Assembly: GCA_017631325.1 (NCBI GenBank)
Contig: JAGBTM010000025.1
Location: forward strand, 66,620-112,404
DNA from: Clostridia bacterium
GTDB taxonomy: Bacteria > Bacillota > Clostridia > Oscillospirales > CAG-272
Length of the DNA: 45,785 nt
Direction: 5' to 3'
A program made the position numbers and the translations under genes. The notes under the pieces were generated by a model, which searched no databases, was not told the DNA's origin, and saw only the letters and a list, made by a program, of their open reading frames with translations. Below are positions 7,871 to 13,864 of this stretch, piece by piece. The first letter of the stretch is position 1; the number at the start of each line of letters is the position of its first letter.

Positions 7871-8770
7871 TCAACCTATGCTCTCAGCAAAATACGCATT
7901 GAACCCATCAGTCTCGAGCTTGAATTTTGCTCTTTCTGCCTCATTTTTTGTAGCGAAAATGCCAAAACATGCAGAACCGCTGCCACTCATAAGAGTGAAG
8001 ATAGCACCCTCTGACTTTAATCTCTCCTTGGCATTTTTAGTGCTTTGAGTATAGGACGACGGACAAAGTTCAAAGACGTTATAGGGGGGGATTTTAGGCG
8101 TTTTTCCGGAGCTTATATCCTCAAAAAAGCCATCAAAATCAGAGGCCCGTACACCGTGGCGCGTCTGCTTAAAGCCATCGAAAATTTCATCAAGCTCAGC
8201 GTATGCTCTCGGTGTAGATACAGCCGAGAACGGAGCAACCAGAGTATAATATAGCTTTGGAGTAGGTGAGTTCGAGTATAGGAAGGTCATGCGCTCTCCT
8301 CTGCCCTCGCAAAATGCCGCCTCACCCACAAGGCAGAACGGCACGTCAGAGCCAAGCTCTGAGGATAGCGAGAGAAGCTCGCCCTCCGTAAGAGCGCCAA
8401 AAATTCGGTTCATACCTCTGAGGGTAGCTGCGGCATCGGACGAGCCGCCGCCAAGTCCTGCTGAAATGGGTATTCTCTTCTTTAAGAGGATACGGACCTT
8501 GGCAAAAATCCCTGCCCTACGAAGATATGCGCGCACTGCACGGCAAACGAGGTTATCCTCACCGTCCGATAAGCCACCTGATGTGCCCTCCTCATCTATT
8601 TTCAGCTCCAGCTCGGTATTTTGGGCGAGCTCAGCCGATACGACGAGAGTGTCGGCAAGGCTTACCGACTGCATGAGCGTCTCGATATTATGAAATCCGT
8701 CCTCGCGCCTAGATACGACGTCAAGATACAAATTTATTTTTGCATTAGCAGTTTCGTTGACTGTGAGCAT
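7871..8770 (-). CDS. ispE: 4-diphosphocytidyl-2-C-methyl-D-erythritol kinase IspE
   Basis: IspE phosphorylates the 2-hydroxyl of CDP-methylerythritol with ATP in the MEP isoprenoid pathway. The 299-residue protein has a GHMP-kinase layout: ANAKINLYLDV with Lys11 at the N-terminus, the ATP-binding PISAGLGGGSSDAA near 91-104, GSDVPFCLVG near 131, and a C-terminal MSGSGSACFGIF. I chose the ATG at 8770 because GGAGGG lies just upstream and the family begins at this point. An in-frame extension to 8857 is AT-rich and reads unlike the family. The gene is monocistronic and divergent from rpsF. Confidence 0.95.
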   Translation of the reverse strand: MLTVNETANAKINLYLDVVSRREDGFHNIETLMQSVSLADTLVVSAELAQNTELELKIDEEGTSGGLSDGEDNLVCRAVRAYLRRAGIFAKVRILLKKRIPISAGLGGGSSDAAATLRGMNRIFGALTEGELLSLSSELGSDVPFCLVGEAAFCEGRGERMTFLYSNSPTPKLYYTLVAPFSAVSTPRAYAELDEIFDGFKQTRHGVRASDFDGFFEDISSGKTPKIPPYNVFELCPSSYTQSTKNAKERLKSEGAIFTLMSGSGSACFGIFATKNEAERAKFKLETDGFNAYFAESIG

Positions 8771-8850
8771 AAAAATTGCCCTCCGTTTTCTTCTACTTAA
8801 CATTATATATGAATTTATATAAAAAAGCAATATTATTTTTGAAAAACCTA

Positions 8851-8879
8851 TTGACAAGGCTCCAAAAATATGTTATAAT
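8851..8879 (+). promoter_or_regulatory. Consensus promoter of rpsF-ssb-rpsR
   Basis: TTGACA (8851-8856), a 17-bp spacer and TATAAT (8874-8879) match sigma-A consensus exactly. The expected start near 8886 gives a leader of about 70 nt before rpsF. The promoter lies just upstream of, and partly within the spacer of, the divergent ispE gene. Confidence 0.88.
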
Positions 8880-8890
8880 CCCATGGTAGT

Positions 8891-8930
8891 TTGGATTAAT
8901 ATGTCCAACCCCTTGCTACCGCAAGGTAGC
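8891..8930 (+). promoter_or_regulatory. Structured rpsF leader, candidate S6:S18 autoregulatory element
   Basis: The leader can fold into a hairpin TTGGA/TCCAA (8891-8895 with 8904-8908), followed by two mutually exclusive 6-bp hairpins. These are GCTACC-GCAA-GGTAGC (8915-8930, GNRA-type loop) and CCTTGC-TACC-GCAAGG (8911-8926). The rpsF mRNA leaders of other bacteria are known to bind the S6:S18 complex through a structured motif containing CCG. The ACCGC at 8918-8922 is a plausible counterpart. Assignment to that known motif is an inference. Confidence 0.5.
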
Positions 8931-8958
8931 CTTAATGACCAAAAGGAGGTAAAATCAG

Positions 8959-9336
8959 ATGGAAAAGAAAATTTGTTCTTACGAAACTCTCTTTGCTGTA
9001 AACGGCACTCTTGCAGAAGACGACGTTAAGGCTCTCGTTGAGAAGTTCGTAAATCTCATTAGCGACAACGCATCAGACGTTGAAGTTAACGAGTGGGGCA
9101 AGCGCAGATTTGCGTATCCTATCAACTATGTAACCGAGGGATACTACGTGCTTGTTTCCTATAAGAGCGAACCCAGCTTCCCCATCGAGCTTGACCGTGT
9201 GTTCGGTATCACCGAGGGCGTTATGCGCTATATGACCACGACCAAGTGCGAGAAGAAGGCAGCTGCAAAATCTGAGGAGGCTGTTGAAGCTCCCGCAGAG
9301 GCTCCCGCTGAAGTTGCAGAAGTAACTGAGGCTTAA
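8959..9336 (+). CDS. rpsF: 30S ribosomal protein bS6
   Basis: bS6 binds 16S rRNA together with bS18 in the platform of the small subunit. The 125-residue protein has the ferredoxin-like fold typical of S6: YETLFAVNG at the start, EVNEWGKRRFAYPINYVTEG near 45-64, and YYVLVSYKS. The C-terminal 25 residues form an Ala/Pro/Glu-rich acidic tail (EAPAEAPAEVAEVTEA) beyond the conserved core. SD AAAGGAGG lies 8 nt before the ATG. It is the first gene of the rpsF-ssb-rpsR operon. Confidence 0.96.
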   Translation: MEKKICSYETLFAVNGTLAEDDVKALVEKFVNLISDNASDVEVNEWGKRRFAYPINYVTEGYYVLVSYKSEPSFPIELDRVFGITEGVMRYMTTTKCEKKAAAKSEEAVEAPAEAPAEVAEVTEA

Positions 9337-9360
9337 TTTTAAATTTAACGGAGGCGAATT

Positions 9361-9825
9361 ATGGCAAGTTTTAACAAGGTTATCCTTATGGGTAATATGA
9401 CTGCTGATCCTGAACTCAGACAGACCACAAGCGGCATTTCTATTTGCAGCTTTAGCATTGCTGTTAACCGCCGTTCCTCAAAAGCTGAACCTAATCAGCA
9501 ATCTGTTGACTTTATCAACATCGTTGCATGGCGTCAGCAGGCGGAGTTTGTGTCCCGCTATTTCAAAAAGGGCAATCCCATTCTCGTTTGCGGTCAGCTT
9601 CAGACAAGAACCTGGACCGACCAGCAGGGCCAGAAGAGATATGCCACCGATGTAGTTGCTGATGAGATTTCCTTTACAGGTCCTGCCGCCGGTGGCGGTT
9701 CGACCCCCGAGGACAGAGGCGCATCGCAGGGATATACTCCCCAAGCTTACGGTGCTCCTACCTTTAACAGCGCGGAAAACAGTAATTTCGAAGAAATTCC
9801 CACCGACGAGAGCCTTCCCTTCTAA
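9361..9825 (+). CDS. ssb: Single-stranded DNA-binding protein SSB
   Basis: SSB coats single-stranded DNA during replication, recombination and repair. The 154-residue protein has the N-terminal OB fold (VILMGNMTADPELRQT at 8-23, VDFINIVAWRQQAEF at about 49-63, YFKKGNPILVCGQLQTRTW), a Gly/Pro/Ala-rich linker, and the conserved acidic tip DESLPF that recruits partner proteins. It sits 24 bp after rpsF. SD GGAGG precedes the ATG. Confidence 0.97.
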   Translation: MASFNKVILMGNMTADPELRQTTSGISICSFSIAVNRRSSKAEPNQQSVDFINIVAWRQQAEFVSRYFKKGNPILVCGQLQTRTWTDQQGQKRYATDVVADEISFTGPAAGGGSTPEDRGASQGYTPQAYGAPTFNSAENSNFEEIPTDESLPF

Positions 9826-9845
9826 TTCAAGGCAGGCGCTACGTC

Positions 9846-9875
9846 CTCACACCGCTAGGCTCACTGCGGCGTGAG
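9846..9875 (+). promoter_or_regulatory. Hairpin between ssb and rpsR
   Basis: CTCAC (9846-9850) pairs with GTGAG (9871-9875) and CCGC (9852-9855) with GCGG (9866-9869), with one A-C mismatch and a 10-nt loop. No U-tract follows, so it is not a typical terminator. The 5' side holds ACCGCTAGG, which resembles ACCGCAAGG in the rpsF leader hairpin. It may be a second regulatory or processing site tuning rpsR. Confidence 0.5.
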
Positions 9876-9918
9876 AAATACAGAAATCGTGAGTCGGAAA
9901 GGTAACGGATATTCCAAG

Positions 9919-10170
9919 ATGGAAAGAAACGATACACAGCGTCCCGCATTTCGCCCTAACCACAGAAGAAAGAAGGTTTGCATCTTCTGTCAGGACAAGG
10001 TAGCTGAAATCGATTACAAGGACGTATCTAAGCTTAGAAAGTTCATTTCTGAGAGAGCAAAGATTCTCCCCAGACGTGTTTGCGGCAACTGCGCTCTTCA
10101 CCAGAGACAGCTCACCGTAGCTATCAAGAGAGCTCGTCAGATGGCTCTTCTTCCCTACATTTCTAACTAA
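9919..10170 (+). CDS. rpsR: 30S ribosomal protein bS18
   Basis: bS18 partners bS6 in the small-subunit platform. The 83-residue protein shows the family features: [21 protein letters not shown] near 17-37, [20 protein letters not shown] with the Cys pair, and [20 protein letters not shown] at the C-terminus. Three of the expected Cys residues (CxxC and CGNC) are present, so this looks like a zinc-type C+ paralogue. I chose ATG 9919 by family length. In-frame GTG codons at 9871 and 9889 lack a better ribosome site, and 9871 lies in the hairpin stem. The GGAAAGG site is unusually far (16 nt) from the ATG. Confidence 0.94.
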   Translation: MERNDTQRPAFRPNHRRKKVCIFCQDKVAEIDYKDVSKLRKFISERAKILPRRVCGNCALHQRQLTVAIKRARQMALLPYISN

Positions 10171-10185
10171 TAGATTATGTAATTA

Positions 10186-10216
10186 GCCGACGGATTTTTC
10201 CGTCGGCTTTCTTTTT
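10186..10216 (+). terminator. Intrinsic terminator of rpsF-ssb-rpsR
   Basis: GCCGACGG (10186-10193) and CCGTCGGC (10200-10207) form a perfect 8-bp stem with a 6-nt loop, followed by TTTCTTTTT. It lies 15 nt past the rpsR stop codon. Confidence 0.92.
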
Positions 10217-10275
10217 GTTAAATAATATTTTTCAGGCGGAAAATATGCAAACTTTTTACAAAAGCTATATTAACT

Positions 10276-10310
10276 AAAAAGGTCGGCGCTCTCGGATAGA
10301 GAACGCCGAC
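10276..10310 (-). terminator. Intrinsic terminator of the dGTPase-like gene
   Basis: On the minus strand GTCGGCGTTCTC pairs with GAGAGCGCCGAC across a 5-nt loop (stem 10282-10310, one mismatch), followed by CTTTTTAG. It begins 8 nt after the stop codon of the HD-domain gene. Confidence 0.88.
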
Positions 10311-10317
10311 TAAAAAA

Positions 10318-11544
10318 TCAATAAATCGAATCCAGGCTCTCGAAATAGCCGTGGTATTTAATGTCTATCGAGCTATTCGGGAAGAGGAATTTATAGAGCT
10401 CTGCGCAGTAGTCGTCGGTCATTGAGGCGATATAGTCAACGACTATCTGGTTGGGCTCGGTTTCGATATACGGTTTATCGGTGGGTGCATAATAGTTCGT
10501 GCTCACGAAGTCGATATGATGCTCGAAGATGGGAGAGGAGGTTCTACTAGCCTTGAGGTCATCAAGAAGCTTTGTATATAGGCGCTGTATCATAGGCTTG
10601 ACGGTGCCATCGAGCATAGTGGTGAGATTTTCTCTATGATAAATTTGCTCGTAATTCACACGCTTTGCGTGTCTTAGACCCTCGTAATGCTCGCGGTCGA
10701 GCATGATATACGGCTTTCCGTAGCTGTTATCTATAATGTTTACCATAAGGTTGTTGATAATTTCCTGATTGACGGTGCCAATGCTTCCGTTGCCGAGCTC
10801 GTTATGGGACTCCAATAGATTAGCGCGAATAGCGTCCTGACGGTCTTTGCCAAGATATGCGATAATATCGCACACGCGCACAACACAGCCCTCGAGGGTC
10901 GAGGGGACTATCTCGAGAATTTTCTTTTCGTCAACGTAGCACTGCTCTACCATCTCGTCAAATGCGTGAAAATCGGTCATCGGCTCGGGACGGTACTCGT
11001 GCATCTCGAACTCGCCGTTATGAGTTATAATACCGTTGAGGGTATCGAGGGTGAGATTTAGTGGGAAAATGCCGTCAAGCACTCTAAGGCTATGGACGTT
11101 GTGGTTAAAGTATCTGCCCGTTTCAGCGTGATACACCTCGCTTAAGAAGCGCTCGCCTGCGTGTCCGAATGGCGTGTGGCCAATGTCGTGGCCGAGAGCT
11201 ATCGCTTCGATAAGGTCAAGGTTAAGATTAAGCGCCTTGCCTATCGTTCTCGCAATACGGGAAACAAGCTGGACGTGAAGCGCGCGGCGTGTTATATCAT
11301 CATTCTTATAGAACGAGAATACCTGTGTTTTGTCGGTGTATCTATTGTAAAAGGGACTGTGCATAATCTTGTCAACGTCACGGATATACGCCGAGCGCCA
11401 AACGTTCTCGACGTCCTCGGACTGTACGCGGCGCTTTGCCTCGGCCGAATTTGCGCCGAAGCTCGGACGGCAGTTATGCTCTATATCGTATTTAATTCGC
11501 TCGGAGGTCTCTGGGCTTAATTTTTCGTAATTTCGACTTTTCAT
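10318..11544 (-). CDS. HD-domain dGTPase-like triphosphohydrolase
   Basis: This 408-residue protein belongs to the deoxyguanosinetriphosphate triphosphohydrolase-like family, which cleaves dNTPs to deoxynucleosides and triphosphate. The N-terminal part has the family's MHSPFYNRYTDKTQVF segment, and the metal-binding HD core is ALGHDIGHTPFGHAGE. A later His/Asp region reads CVVRVCDIIAYLGKDRQDAI. True substrate preference cannot be read from the sequence. The start at 11544 follows AAAAAGGAG; an upstream in-frame ATG at 11586 lacks such a site. It has its own promoter and terminator. Confidence 0.88.
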   Translation of the reverse strand: MKSRNYEKLSPETSERIKYDIEHNCRPSFGANSAEAKRRVQSEDVENVWRSAYIRDVDKIMHSPFYNRYTDKTQVFSFYKNDDITRRALHVQLVSRIARTIGKALNLNLDLIEAIALGHDIGHTPFGHAGERFLSEVYHAETGRYFNHNVHSLRVLDGIFPLNLTLDTLNGIITHNGEFEMHEYRPEPMTDFHAFDEMVEQCYVDEKKILEIVPSTLEGCVVRVCDIIAYLGKDRQDAIRANLLESHNELGNGSIGTVNQEIINNLMVNIIDNSYGKPYIMLDREHYEGLRHAKRVNYEQIYHRENLTTMLDGTVKPMIQRLYTKLLDDLKASRTSSPIFEHHIDFVSTNYYAPTDKPYIETEPNQIVVDYIASMTDDYCAELYKFLFPNSSIDIKYHGYFESLDSIY

Positions 11545-11576
11545 ACTGTACTCCTTTTTAGAAGCTTTGCAATTTA

Positions 11577-11605
11577 ATTTTACCATAATCTCAAAAAATA
11601 GTCAA
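11577..11605 (-). promoter_or_regulatory. Promoter of the dGTPase-like gene
   Basis: On the minus strand TTGACT (11600-11605), a 17-bp spacer and TAAAAT (11577-11582) form a near-consensus sigma-A promoter. The expected start is about 26 nt upstream of the ATG at 11544. Confidence 0.7.
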
Positions 11606-11642
11606 GTAAAATTTACGTTAATATATTGCAAAGCGTGGATAT

Positions 11643-12152
11643 AGCAAAAGGGACACCGTTTGGTGTCCATTTTTTTAGACAACTGGATTTTGCTATTCGT
11701 CGGTCGGACACGACGAATGACGCAATATACCGCTTATAGCGGTATGCGAACCAGATTCGCGCACTCAGTGCGCGAGCAGGTCGAGTCTGTGCCTCCGTCA
11801 AAGCAAAAGGGACACCGTTTGGTGTCCATTTTTTAGACAACTGGATTTTGCTATTCGTCGGTCGGACACGACGAATGACGCAATATACCGCTTATAGCGG
11901 TATGCGAACCAGATTCGCGAACGCAGTGCGCGAGCAGGTCGGGTCTGTGCCTCCGTCAAAGCAAAAGGGACACCGTTTGGTGTCCCCTTTTTAGACAACT
12001 GGATTTTGCTATTCGTCGGTCGGACACGACGAATGACGCAATATACCGCTTACAGCGGTATGCGAACCAGATTCGCGCACTCAGTACGCGAGCAGGTCGG
12101 GTCTGTGCCTCCACCAAAGCAAAAGGGACACCAAATGGTGTCCCTTTTGCTT
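11643..12152 (-). repeat. Three tandem 158-bp hairpin-rich units downstream of tRNA-Val
   Basis: The motif AGACAACTGG recurs at 11677, 11835 and 11993 (spacing 158 and 158 bp) and again inside the tRNA gene at 12159. Each unit, read on the minus strand, begins with GGAGGCACAG and ends with ATCCAGTTGTCT, which resemble the 5' acceptor arm and 3' T-arm/acceptor of the adjacent tRNA. The core between them is a chain of hairpins, for example ATACCGCT-TAT-AGCGGTAT, GCGAA-TCTGG-TTCGC and ATTCGTCG...CGACGAAT. Each unit is followed by GGACACC-AAAC-GGTGTCC and CTTTT, a terminator-like hairpin. Units are nearly identical, with substitutions mainly around the GCGCACTCAGTGCGC palindrome. No protein is credible here. 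Confidence 0.9.
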
Positions 12153-12160
12153 TGGTGGAG
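12109..12160. repeat. 25-bp perfect inverted repeat including the tRNA 3' end; tRNA terminator
   Basis: Positions 12109-12133 and 12136-12160 are exact reverse complements separated by two bases. The right arm includes the 3' end of the tRNA-Val acceptor and its CCA. On the minus strand the inner part, GGGACACC-ATTT-GGTGTCCC followed by TTTTG, acts as an intrinsic terminator for the tRNA. The outer part repeats the acceptor end CTCCACCA in inverted orientation. Confidence 0.85.
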
Positions 12161-12229
12161 ACAACTGGACTCGAACCAGTGACCCCTTGCATGTCAAGCA
12201 AGTACTCTAACCAACTGAGCTATGCCTCC
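12153..12229 (-). tRNA. tRNA-Val (anticodon GAC)
   Basis: The 77-nt gene folds into a standard cloverleaf. The acceptor GGAGGCA pairs with TGTCTCC (one G-U), the D-arm region reads TAGCTCAGTTGGTTAGAGTA, the anticodon stem CTTGC/GCAAG carries loop TTGACAT with anticodon GAC, the T-arm is CTGGTTCGAGTCCAG, and the discriminator is A followed by an encoded CCA. GAC reads the valine codons GUC and GUU. It is transcribed alone from a consensus promoter 15 nt upstream. Confidence 0.96.
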
Positions 12230-12243
12230 GAATGACATACATA

Positions 12244-12272
12244 ATTATACATTAAAAGATAGCTCTTGTCAA
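12244..12272 (-). promoter_or_regulatory. Consensus promoter of tRNA-Val
   Basis: On the minus strand TTGACA (12267-12272), a 17-bp spacer and TATAAT (12244-12249) match the sigma-A consensus exactly. The expected start is near 12237, giving an 8-nt 5' leader on the tRNA precursor. Confidence 0.9.
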
Positions 12273-12333
12273 GAACTTTTTGACGGTTTTTAAATATTTT
12301 ATCTTAACTCCATGGTTTATGGGCTTAAAAAGA

Positions 12334-13086
12334 TCATAAATCAATCTCAATACCGACAGGACAGTGGTCGCTGCCGTATATTTCGTTCAATATGAAGCTG
12401 TCTCGCAGCTTGTCAGCGAGGCGGTTTGAGATTACAAAGTAATCTATGCGCCAGCCTACGTTCTTGCTTCTTGCGTTCATCATATAGCTCCACCAGGAGT
12501 ATTTTACCGTTTCGGGATAGAGGGTGCGGAACGAGTCGGAAAATCCCTCGGAGAGAAGCTCGGAAAACTTTCCTCTTTCCTCGTCGGAAAAGCCGGCGCT
12601 GAAGTGGTTTGTTTTGGGGTTTTTAAGGTCGATTTCCTCGTGCGCTACGTTTAGGTCGCCACAGTAGATAACAGGCTTGATTTTGTCAAGCGAAATGATA
12701 TAATCCCTCAGGGCGTCCTCCCAGGACATACGATAGTCAAGGCGAGCAAGCTCGCGCTGTGCGTTGGGAGTGTAGACGTTGAGAAGGAAAAATCCGTCAT
12801 ACTCAAGAGTAATCGCTCTGCCCTCGGTGTCGTGCTCCGGCACTCCTATGCCGTAGCGCACCGAAAGAGGCTCGTGCTTTGTGAAAATCGCAGTGCCGGA
12901 ATACCCTTTTTTCTCTGCGCTGTTCCAATACTGATAATATCCCTCGGGGGCAAATTCTGCCTGTCCGGGTTGCATTTTGGTCTCCTGAATGGAGAAAAAG
13001 TCGGCATCTGACTCGTTAAAGAAGTCGACAAAGCCCTTGCCCAGACACGAGCGAAATCCGTTTACGTTCCAAGAAATAAATTTCAT
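12334..13086 (-). CDS. xth: Exodeoxyribonuclease III (AP endonuclease, Xth family)
   Basis: This 250-residue enzyme cleaves at abasic sites and trims 3' blocked ends in base-excision repair. It has the exonuclease-endonuclease-phosphatase fold: SWNVNGFRS at 5-13, the metal-binding Glu in SIQETK near 33-38, VYTPNAQ near 104, GDLNVAHEEIDLKNP near 143, the GWRIDYF segment near 211, and the catalytic GSDHCPVGIEI at the C-terminus. SD GAGGTG lies 5 nt before the ATG. It is transcribed toward the tRNA gene. Confidence 0.95.
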   Translation of the reverse strand: MKFISWNVNGFRSCLGKGFVDFFNESDADFFSIQETKMQPGQAEFAPEGYYQYWNSAEKKGYSGTAIFTKHEPLSVRYGIGVPEHDTEGRAITLEYDGFFLLNVYTPNAQRELARLDYRMSWEDALRDYIISLDKIKPVIYCGDLNVAHEEIDLKNPKTNHFSAGFSDEERGKFSELLSEGFSDSFRTLYPETVKYSWWSYMMNARSKNVGWRIDYFVISNRLADKLRDSFILNEIYGSDHCPVGIEIDL

Positions 13087-13206
13087 AGTTCACCTCAGTT
13101 ATAGCTAAAAATTTAAAATTGTACAGTTCGGTGAGCGTAAAAAACCACGCATTTAGCGTTCAAGACGTGATTTCTCGCATGCATTCTGATTTAAAATCCT
13201 TGACCC

Positions 13207-13716
13207 TTATAATTTCAAAAGCGCTGCGCGACGCTTGTAATCGGGGAGTATTTTTTCCACAATTTTGTAAAACCTTTGCGAATGGTTAAGCTCCAAAAGG
13301 TGCGCAAGCTCGTGTACGACGACGTAGTCTATCGCTTCCTCGGGGTACAAAAGAAGAAGATACGAATAGGATATGTTTCCCTTTGACGAGCAGGAGCCGA
13401 AGCGAGTTTTGGCACTCGTTATGGTTATTCTGCCATAATTTAAACCCATAATTTTGGAAAAATGTTCCGTTTTAGCGCTCAGGACCAAACGGGCGCGTTT
13501 CTTTAATTCTTTTATCTCGGTATCGGTTAGGGATATATCCTTTTTGCGCGGTGTCTTCTGCTTAATAATCTGCTTCTGTATCCATGCAGAGTGCTTTTTT
13601 ATGAGCTCTTCAACCTTTGCTCTCGGTGTACCGTATGGCGCTTTTACCGTCAGAGCACTATCCTTAACGGTGAGCGATACGGTTCGTCTTGAAGAAAATA
13701 TAATCCTATATTCCAT
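13207..13716 (-). CDS. YgjP/SprT-like zinc metallopeptidase (M48-related)
   Basis: This 169-residue protein has the zinc site VVHELAHLLELNHSQRFY near 134-151: HExxH followed by a third His five residues later, as in the YgjP (DUF45) family. The N-terminal half has a beta-rich stretch (RRTVSLTVKDSALTVKAPYG) and an RFGSCSSKGNISYSY segment typical of these proteins. It is shorter than most relatives, which are around 230 residues, but starts and ends in conserved positions. The physiological substrate is unknown for the family. SD AAGGAAC precedes the ATG. Confidence 0.85.
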   Translation of the reverse strand: MEYRIIFSSRRTVSLTVKDSALTVKAPYGTPRAKVEELIKKHSAWIQKQIIKQKTPRKKDISLTDTEIKELKKRARLVLSAKTEHFSKIMGLNYGRITITSAKTRFGSCSSKGNISYSYLLLLYPEEAIDYVVVHELAHLLELNHSQRFYKIVEKILPDYKRRAALLKL

Positions 13717-13743
13717 AAACGTTCCTTGTGTTTTTATAATATT

Positions 13744-13772
13744 ATTTTAACACAAAGTAATATAAAAGTAAA
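13744..13772 (-). promoter_or_regulatory. Probable promoter of the YgjP-like gene
   Basis: On the minus strand TTTACT (13767-13772), a 17-bp spacer and TAAAAT (13744-13749) are a plausible sigma-A promoter 28 nt upstream of the ATG. The region is AT-rich, so a chance match is possible. Confidence 0.45.
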
Positions 13773-13864
13773 TAGCTCACAAAAAGTTTTGAACACTTAT
13801 GGCGACGTGAAGCTTCGGTGAGTTTTTTATCCCGACTTAAAATTTCGCTTCAAAATTTAAGCCG

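Noticed and set aside
11613-12201. Three similar minus-strand open frames of 66-81 codons across the 158-bp units
   Set aside because: They are the same repeat translated; there is no ribosome site, and the composition follows hairpins rather than a protein.
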